A stretch of 64,000 bases of DNA from Macrocystis pyrifera (lineage: Eukaryota; Sar; Phaeophyceae; Laminariales; Laminariaceae), in contig JASSKH010000043.1 of the NCBI GenBank assembly GCA_031763025.1, positions 1,012,501-1,076,500 of the forward strand, given 5' to 3'. Position 1 is the first letter of the stretch; every line of letters starts with the position of its first letter. Below the pieces are notes generated by a model. It saw nothing but the letters and a program-made list of their open reading frames with translations. It was not told the DNA's origin and did not search any database. The translations under genes were made by a program, and so were the position numbers. Shown here piece by piece: positions 33,266 through 44,235 of this stretch.

Positions 33266-34012
33266 CTGGTTCGTTGGAAGAATAGGACCACACGTGAGCC
33301 ATGCAACAGCGGAAGTAGGACGGAGAGAGAGGGAGATCGTCATGAATACACGGAAAGCAGAAAGTCTGCGGGCTCTAACTTCCCGGAGGCCAGTTCTACG
33401 AGGCCGATGGACGAGATTGACGGTGGTGGAATTTTTGGATTAGCGTGTGTCTGCGTGGATAAAGAGGGTACTATATCCCCATATATAACCGCCGGGGCAC
33501 TCACCAGGAGGGGAAAACTAGCTATCGAACACAACATGCTCAGGTTTACTGTTTTCACTAGTTGAAGGCCCACTGTAGCTCATAGGTCGAGTATTTCTCG
33601 TTTCTTTCCCGAACTCAGTAACATATAAAACGGTCGCGTTTCGTAAGCACAGTTGCTGTTTGAAGCAGGCAAAGGCCGCGCTCGCTCTTATTTTGCACGA
33701 CCCTCGCGTGGTGTAGGATCCTATGCGGAGCTGTAGCTGTCCGCAGGTGAAGTTCAACGTTCAGTTGAGGGTTGGTTAGAGTCTCATTTCGTTCACCCCA
33801 AACTTCGACGAATTTCGGCCACTGCAGCACCTCTGAGTCATGATGTAGGCCTCTGTCGAGAACCTACGTGAGAGAAATCTCGAGGGAAACCCCAACTGTG
33901 AGACTCTTTTAAGTCACGATCGCTCTCGTGTAGGCACGAACCAGCCGGAGTTTTTCACGGAGCGTGCTGTTTTTTCTGTTTCGGCAACACATCTAGAAGA
34001 GGTTAGACTCAC

Positions 34013-34126
34013 CGGAAACCCGGAGACCAGGAGACGCTTGGGTGCCACCGTGGCCTCAAACCGCTTTTTCTTGCAGTCGACATCGCAGCACACCAGGTGT
34101 ATGCACCGAGTGTTCAGGGTCCACAT
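34013..34126 (-). CDS. Possible first exon upstream of the kinase exon
   Basis: ATG at 34126 on the minus strand opens 38 codons to a GTGAGT donor: MWTLNTRCIHLVCCDVDCKK and RFEATVAPKRLLVSGFP. It is phase 0 and in the same orientation as the kinase exon 750 bases downstream. The peptide is Cys-rich and unrecognised. A link to the kinase exon is speculative. Confidence 0.2.
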
Positions 34127-34129
34127 CAA

Positions 34130-34490
34130 TATTTAGCAATAGATGGAAATTCCATGAAGTTCCAGCCTACTTTCATTCTACTCCTAAAACGTCCGATCAA
34201 CTTCGAAATGATTTCCAAATGGAAGTTGAATGGGAGTTAAATGGAAGTTTTGCTCGTCAAATCCTAGCGTTGAAAATTGACTAGGAGTAGATGGAAGGTG
34301 ACGTAGAAATACATGGCAGTTTTGATTAAAGTAGATGGACGTTTCCAGCTTCCACCTAAGTAAATTGAAATTCCACGAAAACTGATCATGAGTTTCACCT
34401 TTTTCCACCTACTCCCATTTCTTTCCATTTAGCTTTCATTACTTCCATTTGACTTCTGTTTGAACGGAAACTTCCATCTACGTCTGTAGA
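34130..34490. repeat. Fold-back region of TGGAAGT/ACTTCCA words
   Basis: TGGAAGT, ATGGAAA and their complements recur some fifteen times. The left part reads mostly one way and the part after 34330 the other way, so the segment can fold back on itself. Related words reappear at 63205-63245. It is probably a decayed MITE-like element. Confidence 0.4.
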
Positions 34491-34498
34491 AGCTTTGT

Positions 34499-34917
34499 CA
34501 CGGCGAGCAGAGGGCCTTTCACCATTTTATTTGTAAACCCGGAGTTGTAGTACCTCGGAACGATAGCATCGAAGGGGATCGGCTAAACGTTCGTGGGGCT
34601 CTGGGGGAGCTGGGTATGTCGATCACTGGAAAGCACGGACTTGAACCAAACTGCGAACACGTGATAAGCTTTTGAATCCCTGGCACGAAACGCTTCCTAT
34701 GAACGCATGGAACACTCGCCCTGAATGCTTGGAACGTTGTCTGCACGCTCGTGAGTCACCCGCCTGACCTACCCCTCCGATTTACCATTTTCTCCGGGAA
34801 CCCACCCAGGTCAGACCGTAGAATGAAATGAATGCTTCAATACGATGTCTCACGCAATAATAGGACAATACACAGGTGTACAAAATCGTGATGCGCATAC
34901 GGTCGCTTCCTGTAACA
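34499..34917 (-). repeat. Dispersed 0.42-kb repeat, copy 1
   Basis: Matches 62747-63166 along its whole length with about 90 percent identity by eye (for example CCCGGAGTTGTAGTACCTCGG and CTCTGGGGGAGCTGGGTATG in both, slightly shortened here). In this copy a tRNA-like head sits directly next to it, suggesting a SINE on the minus strand. Confidence 0.75.
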
Positions 34918-34919
34918 TG

Positions 34920-34988
34920 TCTCCCCCGCCAGAATCGAACCCGGGCCTGATCAGTGAAAGTCATATACCCTAACCATTGGAATACCAG
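34920..34988 (-). tRNA. tRNA-Glu-like SINE head (degenerate)
   Basis: The minus strand reads CCAATGGTTAGGGTATATGA (D arm and A box), CTTTCAC (a Glu-type anticodon loop with TTC), then CCCGGGTTCGATTCTGG (T arm and B box). The order and spacing are tRNA-like. The acceptor stem does not pair and the T stem has mismatches, so this is a tRNA relic heading the repeat rather than a working tRNA gene. Confidence 0.5.
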
Positions 34989-34989
34989 G

Positions 34990-35870
34990 AATGTCGCTTG
35001 CTGTGCTTGCATGACCGCTTCTTCTTTCGATCGCATGCTCGTTTACCAGCTTCAATTGTGCTTGTACACAGGCTCCATCACATTATCGAAAATAATGTAT
35101 GCATATCTAATATGGACGTTCACCAACCACATTGCTTGTACCTTGCGGAGAGAATTACACCACTTGTACAACTTAATTTTCAAGTCAAACCCGTGATGCA
35201 TGCCGCCGCTTCCACTACCAGGCGGTGTCGCTTGCTGTGCTTACATGACCGCTTCTTCCTTCGATCGCATGCTCGTTTACCAGCTTCAACTGTGCTTGTA
35301 CACATGCTCCATCACATTATCGAAGTAATATATGCATCTCTAATATGGACGTTCACCAACAACATTGCTTGTACCTTTCAGAGAGATTTATACAACTTGT
35401 ACAACCTTTTTTCACGTCAAACCCGTGATGCATACCACCGCTTCAACTACCAGGCAGTGTCGCTGCTGTGCTTGCATGAGACCGCTTCTTCCTTTGATCG
35501 CATGCTCGTTTACCAGCTTCAACTGTGCTTGTACACACGCTCCGTCACATTATCGAAAGCAATGTATGCATCTCTAATATGGACGTTCACCAACAACGTT
35601 AATTGTACCTTTCGGTGAGATCGATACCACTTGTACAACGTCATTTCGCAAGTCAATTACGTGATGCATACCACCGCTTTCAACTACGAGGACGTCTCAC
35701 TTGCCGTGCTTGCATGCCCGCTTCTTCGTTCAATTGGATGCTCGTTTTACGGCTTCAACTGTGTTTGCACACATACTCCATGGCATTATCGAAATAATGT
35801 ATGCATCTCAAATATGCATATTCACCAACAACTTCAGTTTCAAGTCAAACTCATGATGCATACCAACGCT
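34990..35870 (+). repeat. Satellite, about 235-base unit x3.7
   Basis: Units start at about 34990, 35225, 35457 and 35693, each beginning GTCGCTTGCTGTGCTTGCAT and containing CGCATGCTCGTTTACCAGC and CTAATATGGACGTTCACCAAC. The last unit is partial. Frames stay open for up to 213 codons because the unit lacks stops in those frames. I do not call a gene. Confidence 0.9.
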
Positions 35871-35916
35871 TCATCCACATACATGCATGCGCACACACGC
35901 ACACCAGCGCTTCGTT

Positions 35917-36312
35917 TGTTAAGAATATTCGATGATACTCCTGCACAGTAGGCTGCAAAGGTTGGCGCTGTCAGTCGTTAAACTGACCGGGCAGACACGA
36001 GGATGTGAAGAATGGATGACTCTTGAAAAAGGCCGCTTGAGGGCAATAAAGGCTTAAGACGATGAACCGTGGTAAGTTCAGATGCGGTTTGACGAGTGAA
36101 CGTGGGGGGTGTGCGAACACTCCAGTTCCTCAGTCTTGATGGCCTCTTACAGCAACGTCTATCGGCGGCTTGTCGCTGCAACTCGTCGACTACAAGAACT
36201 GCTGAAAGGCCATCTAAATATCCCGTTACTCATAATGCGGTGTAATTAGTTGAACCGCCACTTACGAAGCATTGACTCAATAGGCTATGTACATACGGCC
36301 TATTTCTTAACA
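35917..36312 (-). repeat. Copia-1 LTR (3' LTR in element sense)
   Basis: 396 bases, TG...CA ends, preceded by TCGTT (35912-35916). Confidence 0.9.
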
Positions 36313-36752
36313 CTCCCCCTCAATGCAAGTCGCAATGCATAAACGATGAATGTCCCAGGGCGATAGATCATGACTAAAGTCCTGATCATGGCTAACGATC
36401 ACCAGCACTTGTTGGAAGCGATAGAAACAATACTAAAGCGCCGATCATGGCTAACGATCACCAGTACTTGTTGGAAGCAACGCTACTTCTTTACTAGAAC
36501 ACTGATAATGCATACAAAACCATAAAGCTTGTGTAGTGTAACTCCCCCATTCCCGCGAAAGTAGCAAGTAAAGATAACCAGCAAAAAGGAACCCCTACGG
36601 TTTGATCGTCTGAACGTCTCATTTTCAGGCCCTGAATTCGCTGATCAACTTGAGGAGGTAGCGCTGCCTTTGCTTACTGAGGTGCTTCGTGCCAATGTCA
36701 GCAAGCTGGTCCTCTGTTTTCACATATTTCACGGTGATTCTGCCCTCCTTGA

Positions 36753-38435
36753 CTAGTTCCTGGATGAAGAAGTACCGTAGAGCCACGTGCTTAACTCGCG
36801 AACTGTAGGTCCGATTTCCGGCGAGCAGAACACCGCTTCCTTCATCGCTAGCGCTGCGGCCACGAGTTCTGTCTCCATAGTGGATTGCGCTGTCAGCCCT
36901 TGCAATCCCACCTTGAATCTAACCGGGGCGTTCGCAAGGAAGACAATATACGAGGACATCGACTTGCCGTTATCCGGGTTGTTGGCCCAGTTTGCATCGG
37001 AGAATGCAGTCAACTTGAAGCCACCTTGCTTGTACGTGATGGCGAAATCCACCGTTCCAGCCAGGTAGCGAAGTAGATGTTTGGCTGCCGCCATGTGAGC
37101 TTTGGACGGTTTAGACATCGACCTTGCCAGTTGATTGACGGCGTATAAGATGTCGTAACGAGTCACCTGCCCAAGGTACATGACGCTGCCCGTGATGGCC
37201 TGGAAACGCTGTTTCTCCTCCTTACTTAGAAGCCTCTCCTCCGGCTGGTCCAGCGACAGCTCTTTTCCCACGCCAGGCGTGCACGTTGAATTGCAGCTTG
37301 CCGTACCGTACCGCTCCAGCAGGGACTTGGTATATTTCCCCTGGGTGATGGTCACCGTCCCCTTCTCGCGGTCACGGGTAACACCCATCCCGAGCACGAG
37401 TGACACGTCTCCCATGTCCGTCATTGAGAAACGACTCATGAGCTTCTGCTTGATCCGCCTCAGCACCAGGACGTCTTTTCCGAGCAAGAGAACGTCGTCG
37501 ACATACAGGGTCAGGATATAAACGGCACCGCACTCCGAGTAGGTGTAGACGCACGGGTCCGACTTGAGACTTTTGAAGCCAATTTCCACCAGATGTTTGT
37601 CGATCGTGTTCCACCAGTTAGTCGGGCTCTGGCGGAGACCGTATAGGCTTTTCTGCAGCCTCATTACCAGTGGGACTCTGTTTTCGTCGAATTTCTCGTA
37701 TCCGGGTGCCATCTTGACGTACACTTCCTCTGTGACATCGGCGTTCAGAAACGCGGTGTTGTAGTCTAGCTGCCAACGCTCCAGATTGTACTCCGCCGCT
37801 ATTGCCAGCACCATGCGGATGCTCTGGAGTCTGCAGACGGGGGCAAACGTGCTGCCGCAATCAATGCCCGGCAATGGCCACCATCCTAGTTCAACAACGC
37901 GTCCCTTGTGTGAGTTGTCCGCCTTGACCTTGTAAACCCATCTACTGCCGATAATCTTGTGTCCCGCGGGGACAGAGGTCGCCGGCAGGAGGGTGTAGAC
38001 ATTGTTCTTTTTCAGGCTTGCCATTTCCTTGTCCGAGGCCGCTTTCCACTGTGCTTTAGCCGGTAGAGTGATGGCCTCTTTAAAGGTGTTAGGAGTTGTT
38101 TCCGCATTCTCCCCGGCCGAACAGCTTTGAATGGTCGTCGCGGCGTAGGCGTATTCAACGGCAGAGTCTGCTCCGTACGTCTCATGCACAATATCCGGCG
38201 GGGTTTCCTTGGTATAGAGCCTCAGCCCTCGGAGCTCAGACCGCGCGGGCCCGGTGGCGATCGCCGCTAGGTGAGCAGAATCTGAACGGTTGTGAGTGTT
38301 ACGCCTCGCAAACGATTGTCCTGCAGTGCCGGCACGCGTAACCGCAGGAGTCGCTTCTTGGCACGAATGTCTCCGCTGTTGAAGCGGCTGTGATTCAGCC
38401 AGTGGTGTTTCCAGGGACGCTCCCGCGGGTGACAT
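36753..38435 (-). pseudogene. Copia-1 reverse transcriptase and RNase H part
   Basis: Part of a fossil element. Copia RT signatures are visible: WKAASDKEMASL, GSRWVYKVK, WQLDYNTAFLN, LYVDDVLLLG (YVDD) and QVTRYDILYAVNQLARSMS. An RNase H segment has FSDANWANN and the late STMETELVAA motif. Confidence 0.9.
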
Positions 38436-38438
38436 CGC

Positions 38439-39917
38439 TTACTCCTGTGGTTCAAGAACAACCTCCTGCGAAACTACGTCCATAGGCTCCCCCCCGGGCA
38501 TCGCCCCTTCTTGCGGTGATCCTGCAGCTCCTCCGTCCAGTGTGTCCCTCCTAGTGATCTCGCTGATCCGCTCCAAGAGTTCAGCCACCTGTGTATTGTC
38601 TGAGAGCCCGCCCACGGCGATGTGGTCAGCAGAAGCACCGGGAAGCGGTTCCAACACGGAAGTGTAATCGCGAAGATCGAGCAGAAAGTCGTCGTCTGTG
38701 ATGTAGTTGTGGTCGTCCATGCCGTTGCTTGGCGGATTAATCTGCTCCGAAGTTTCTTCCAACGGTGGCGGGAATAAGCCCGATGGTGTCTCGATGAAGA
38801 TGACGTTCCGGCTCTCCATAATGCGCCGGGTGGCGGGATTGTACACTCGATAGCTCTTGCTGTTGTTGCTGTACCCAACCAATCGTCCTTCCACCGCCTT
38901 GAGTTCAAGCGTTTTGGAGTAGGTCTCAATATGCACGAAAGCCCGGGCACCGATGACTCGAAGAAGACTCAGATCCGGCTCCGTTCCGTGTAGCATTTTG
39001 TACGGAGACTGCATGCCGATCGCAGAGTGCGGCGCCCTGTTGCCCAGAAACGCCGCCGTGAACATCAATTCTCCCCACAGAAACCTTGGCAGTCCGCTGT
39101 CGGCAAGCATACACCGCACCATAGCTGCAAGAGTTCTTCCAACGCGTTCGTACATGGCAATTTTCTGCGGCGTATTGGTGCTGGCGTACTCGAGCAACAC
39201 CCCCGTCTGAAGGCAGTAGTCCTGGAACTCCTTGCTGATGAATTCTCCTCCTTTGTCCACCCTCAACCGCTCGACGCGGAAACCACTTGGAATCGCCACA
39301 GATTGTACGAATACCTGAAATGAGCTGAGAGCGTCGTGCTTGGACTTCAGCAAATAAGTCTCCGTCCACTTGGTGTACTCGTCGGAAATCTTTGTGATGT
39401 ACTTGTAGCCCCCGAGGGCTTCTGGGGTTAAAGGTCCCATCAGGTCTGCGAAAACGAGTTGGAAAGGGAGTTTAACCTTGTGGTCGGCGGTCTTGGGATG
39501 AGCCAGCTGGTGACTCTTGCCCACGGCGCACACATCGCAGTCTGGCACAGGCCCGTCGAAACTCACCCCGTTGTTATCAAGGTTTATCAGAAGATGTAAG
39601 CTCTTGCGGTTGAGGTGTCCTAGGCGCCGATGCCACAGGTTGGCGTTTGCCGCAGCCTGCATTGCCAGCTCCGGCCCGTTGCCACCGCCGGCAAGGTCCA
39701 GCGAGAAAGGAAAAAGAATGTGCCCCAGCTCTTGGAGCGGAAATATGTGGTTGTGGGTTTCCAGCCTTGGGTTGGTCATGTCAAAGATAGACACCACACC
39801 GTTACGCGCAGCTTGCTTGACAGAGAACAGGTTACGTCCTAGGCCAGGTACAATCAGACACGAAAGTTCAATTAACCGTCGCACTCCTTTGTCGTCGATG
39901 ACGTGGCCCCGGAGCAC
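38439..39917 (-). pseudogene. Copia-1 integrase part
   Basis: Part of a fossil element. The zinc-binding HHCC segment (WHRRLGHLNRKSLHLLI, CDVCAVGKS) and the DDE core (LVFADLMGP, RVDKGGEFIS) are followed by the copia C-terminal domain (VHIETYSKTLELKAVEGRLV). Confidence 0.9.
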
Positions 39918-39934
39918 TCACCGCGCAGTGCCAT

Positions 39935-41502
39935 TCAATTCCCCCCCCCCCCGGCGGTTGAGATTTTTCGTGGCACGTCCAACACCTTGTACTCTTCCAG
40001 TCTGTCCCGGAATCCGGGGATGATGGCGTCGTCAAAATAATGTCCTGACGCGCCACTGTCCACCAGCACATTTACGGAGTCGTTGCTGCACCCTGTCCGC
40101 GGCCTCGCGGTGGGACCGATCGTGAGTGCCGACCCATCTTCCGTACTGGTGACGCCCCCAAAGACTTCGGGCTGTCCATAGGTGTGCTTGACCATTCGGG
40201 CATAAAGGGAGTTGCCAAACGAGAGCCACAGATAGTGGAGAATAGCCACCATCACTAGAGCACGGGTCACGGCCGTCAACCCCCCGACGATGTGCCCTCG
40301 GAATCCCAGTTGATGGGCCGGTTCTTCCTCGACCATGAAGAGCGACTCACCAGCCTCTTCTCCGCTGACGCCGCCGAAAGATCCGAACAGCCCACTGGTG
40401 TCGATTGGTTAATCCGTGGGGCCGAATGGCCAAAATGCTTCCTCCTCCGTCGGCACTTCCACTGCGGTGAACGAGATCGGGTGGTCGATGTAGTTAGCGG
40501 CATAGTTGCCGTTACCGGCGTTTGCACTGCCGACACCATGCTGGGTGCGGCAGTCCGCATCGCTATGCGTAGTGCTCTTATGGAAGGAGCACCACTGATT
40601 TCTATCTCCCCCCCTCTCCTCGCGTCTCCTGATCCTGCTTTTCCGTAGCGAGGAAAGTGCTGTTTTCGCTGATGTTGCTGACCCCCCGGATTGGGCCCAC
40701 GCCGGTGGTCCTTCTTCAAGATGGCGCAGTCCTGCGTTACGTGTCCGAATCCTTTGCAGTAGTTGCACTGCACGTCACTGCTGGTATGCCCCACCACCTG
40801 CATGGCAATGCCGCGGCCTGCGATCGGCTTAGCGTTGACAGAGCGCGAAAGGTTGTCGACGTACATAGTGTGTACCATGTGCCGAATGTCGTCCAGTCCA
40901 AAGTTTCGCCTCTCGTAGCTGGCGGTTCGTCCCCTCTCGTACTCGGGCGGAAGGGCTTGGAGAATGATGTCCTCGTACCTCTCGTCGTGTACTGTCTGTC
41001 CCATTTCCTCGAGGAGGTCACGGCATTCGTCCAGAACGAAAAAGAAGTCGTCCGGATCCTGGCCGGGCTCCATCTTCGTGTTGACGAGTTTCTCGTGGCA
41101 CGCCCTTCTGGCCTCCTTAGTGTGGCCGTTGTACTTCTCAGTCAGAGCCTTCCACGCCAGCTGTCCATGCCCAGCTCCATCTTCTGGCCGCTTCCCCTCG
41201 AACTTCTTGACGGTGTTGTCAGCGGAGCCAGATGTGGTGAGAAGTAGAACACTCCAGAGATCTTGGTTCGCCTGTAGCCACTTGTGCTCAGCGACAGCAT
41301 TAAGCGTCGCGGTGTCGGTGCTGCCCAGAGTAGGTGATGGCTGGGCCTTGCCTTGAAACACTTCGAATACGGCCTTGCTGTAGAGAGACAGGCAGACGCG
41401 CAGCTTGCTCTTGTATTCTTGAAACGACTCCTTGTTCCTGCCGGCAAAGACGGGACAGTTCTTGATGACCGCCTGGATGTGGTTGGACGCCACGCCCTCC
41501 AT
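39935..41502 (-). pseudogene. Copia-1 gag and protease part
   Basis: Part of a fossil element. A gag-like domain opens at MEGVASNHIQAVIKNCPVFA and carries a CCHC zinc knuckle (CNYCKGFGHVTQDC). The protease motif VDSGASGHYFDD follows. Confidence 0.85.
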
Positions 41503-41879
41503 GGCGATCCCTCGACGCTAAAGCGGATCTGTTTCTTCGAAGCACACGACATAGTAGATAAAAGATGAATCCGAGTCTTGGTCGCTGTACTGTAAAAAAC
41601 AAAGAAACAAACAGACCTGAACTGACAAACAAACAAACAAACAAACAAACAGGCAAACCAACAGACAAACTCGCCCGAGTCTGTGTTGGGCCGCTGAATG
41701 GCGGAACCGAGCTGTGTCGTCGGATCACTGAAAAAATCAAAATAAAGCTGAGGAGCTTTGTGTAAAATCCAAATATGGCTGAGAAGCTTTGTGTAAAATC
41801 CCCAGCTGCTGCTCCTGCTCCGGGTCCACGAAGGTTCCCGATGCGCGCGCCGCGCTGAAAAAACGATGGCTCAAAAACC

Positions 41880-42285
41880 TGTTAAGAATATTCGATGATA
41901 CTCCTGCACAGTAGGCTGCAAAGGTTGGCGCTGTCAGTCGTTAAACAGGCCGAGCAGACACGCTGTGTGTCCGGGATGTGAAGAATGGATGACACTTGAA
42001 AAAGGCCGCTTGAGGGCAATAAATGCTTAGGACGATGAACCGTGGTAAGTTCAGATGCGGTTTGACGAGTGAACGTGGGGGGTGTGCGAACACTCCAGTT
42101 CCTCAGTCTTGATGGCCTCTTACAGCAACGTCTATCGGCGGCTTGTCGCTGCAACTCGTCGACTACAAGAACTGCTGAAAGGCCATCTAAATATCCCGTT
42201 ACTCATAATGCGGTGTAATTAGTTGAACCGCAACTTACGAAGCATTGACTCAATAGGCTATGTACATACGGCCTATTTCTTAACA
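41880..42285 (-). repeat. Copia-1 LTR (5' LTR in element sense)
   Basis: 406 bases, followed by TCGTT (42286-42290). The sequence just inside it on the minus strand (GGTTTTTGAGCCATC) is the likely primer-binding region. Confidence 0.9.
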
Positions 42286-42500
42286 TCGTTCACATGCATA
42301 TGCACACACGCATATAAACGCTAGTCCCTGACGTCGTGCTGCTTCGTCCACATGCATAGATATTTTGCTACTGCAAGGTACGCTACCAAGCCCCTACCGC
42401 TGTAAGTTTACAAGGTAATAGTAAAGTCTTGTTCTGCTTTAAATTACTGTAGGATCGTCTCGCAACTTAACAACGCCACAAGGATCGATTACCCAGCCGG

Positions 42501-42947
42501 GTGATGTTCGGGACGATTGCTGGTGGGGAGAACCCGAGACCTGGCGGACAGGTTAAGACTTGGCATAGATGTGTAGTCGAAGACCTTAGGAAGTTCCGCG
42601 CCACCGAAGGGTCAACGGAACTTGCTCCCTTGGTGTTTGGAGTTGAGACCGCACTGTGGCCCACTGCTGCAAAGAAGGCGTGGAAGTGGTACCGGAGGAT
42701 CCTGGAAGCAGCCAAACGGTTGATGGTGAGGTGGCACGAGGCTGAGGCTGAGTTGAGCAGGCAGCGCCGCGCATCCGCCGTGGGTGGTGTCCAAGGGAAT
42801 AGGGGGAGGAGGGGCAACAAGAGGAGTAGCAGAAAACCCGACCAAGGGAATGCGGAGAGGGGGGGGAAGAGGAGTAGAAGGGAAACTGCAGTGGACGAAA
42901 GTAGGAAGGAGATGGCAGATAGGGTAGCAAGGTACCGGGCAGACTAA
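42501..42947 (+). pseudogene. LINE-C ORF2 C-terminal segment
   Basis: An open frame of 148 codons to TAA: GGENPRPGGQVKTWHRCVVE, DLRKFRATEG, then a basic, Arg/Gly/Ser-rich tail ending RKEMADRVARYRAD. The same WHRC(I/V)VEDL block occurs in copies A and B, which defines the family's C-terminus. It has no catalytic residues because the RT lies in the missing 5' part. Confidence 0.75.
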
Positions 42948-43300
42948 GAAGTAGAACATGCCTATACCACTCGTACCACCAACTGGTGCAGCTGGTTCGA
43001 ACGTGGTCTTCCTTTGTCTTCCAGTTGTTTTTGTTTATTTTATTTCATTGTATTGTCTTCTTTGCGGTGACCCTATGTGATTTCCATTTCTCTTCCTTTC
43101 TCCGATTGATAAGCCTTATTGAAGGAGTCGTGTGGCGTGCGTGGATGACGAGCCTGCTCTGCTTGTTTCGTACTGTCTGACGCCGAGGGGCCGGGCATAG
43201 TTGACGAACGCTGGACGATGGTGGCAGACAGGGTAGCAAGGTACCAGGCGGGCCAGCAGGGAGACCCTGGCTGTGCTACTCGTACCATAAACTGCTGCCG
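42897..43300 (+). repeat. Internal duplication in the LINE 3' region
   Basis: A segment of about 90 bases at 42897-42985 (GGCAGATAGGGTAGCAAGGTA, slightly shortened; then CTCGTACCA) recurs at 43205-43295. The same doubling, about 300 bases apart, is present in the antisense copies (9075/9365 and 12040/12330), so it is a family trait, not a local event. Confidence 0.7.
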
Positions 43301-43830
43301 CTACCTGGAGCATGCCTTGTGCTTTGTTTGGTTTGCCTGTTGCTTTTACCTTGGTTCTTAGTCTTACTCTGTTGACGACTATTGATAGTGGTGTTTTCTT
43401 CTTTTTCTTTTTTTTCCAGCTCGTTCTTTTCAAGTGGCTGCCACGTCCCCTACGTGGGGGTACGATGGTTTGTTGCTATACTGAAGTATATACATATACC
43501 AGGTATATTTTGGTTTCTTTTTTTTGTTTCTTTTCTCTTTCGAATTGTCTTTGTTTTGTTTTGGTTTTTTCTCTTTGTTTCGTTTTTGTTTCTGTAGGTC
43601 ATGGAATGGGTATGTCGTGCCTGTCGTACGCAGTATGATGACATGGCATTGCACTACATACGTGGCAACGTAGTATCTCTGTGGCGTAGCTTTGTGACCA
43701 CAGAACTTGTATCTCTCTAGGTTTGAAGAATCGGCACGGACACTGGTTGTGCTGGATGTCGACGGGTAGAAAGAATGGTTTAATGTGAAGAAAACAACAA
43801 CAACAAACAACAACAACAACATGAATTGCC

Positions 43831-44235
43831 GTCTTCGAACTACCAGAGAACTTCCATAATGCGTCGACAGCAGCGACACGACGGACGAACAACCATCAAA
43901 TGCCAGTAGGCTGGCTCTCAATTCTTCAATTACCTTACCGGACGGTTATCAGTGTAATATGTGTTCGTTTCCTTGATTTACAACAACACTTAAGTCCAAG
44001 GAGTAATAATCTCACTAATTTCCTAAACACTAAGCAGAGATACAAAAAGATAAATGAAAAGCAGGTAATACATATTTTAAATTATAATTCTATTATTGTT
44101 AAAATATACGTACGTATCTCCTTTTTTTTTCTCTCTTTTTTTACCACAGAATATACACACAACACGACCAGGTAAGGATATACATACGGGGGGGCGTGAG
44201 CGTGGCTGAGACGCATACACCTATATATATCCTTA
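43831..44235. other. Spacer between LINE-C and the second satellite
   Basis: No gene recognised. AT-rich, with CT-rich and (AT)n patches. Confidence 0.4.

Larger units (their letters stand above)
35917..42285 (-). mobile_element. Copia-1, Ty1-copia LTR retrotransposon, almost complete, lightly broken
   Basis: A fossil element of 6.37 kb on the minus strand, with LTRs 35917-36312 and 41880-42285 and the 5-base target duplication TCGTT on both sides. The parts stand in copia order (gag, protease, integrase, reverse transcriptase, RNase H). A polypurine tract (TTGAGGGGGAG) sits against the 3' LTR. It is broken: the coding region is in about four pieces, so about three breaks. The LTRs differ at roughly eight positions plus one short length change, about 2 percent by eye, so it is fairly young. 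It is inserted beside the 35-kb satellite. Confidence 0.9.
42470..43830 (+). mobile_element. LINE copy C, 5' truncated, sense
   Basis: Same family as copies A, B and D, here in the + direction. It keeps the ORF2 C-terminus and the whole 3' UTR and ends in (CAA)n at about 43790-43820. The start near 42470 is the truncation point: from ATTACCCAG(C/T)CGGGT onward it aligns with the antisense of 9810. This is the best-preserved 3' end of the family in the window. Confidence 0.85.

Noticed and set aside
34920-34988. Functional tRNA-Glu gene
   Set aside because: The acceptor arms do not pair and the T stem has mismatches; it fits a SINE head better.
34977-35618. 213-codon open frame across the 35-kb satellite
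   Set aside because: The frame is open only because the 235-base unit lacks stops in that phase, and the unit length is not a multiple of three in all copies.
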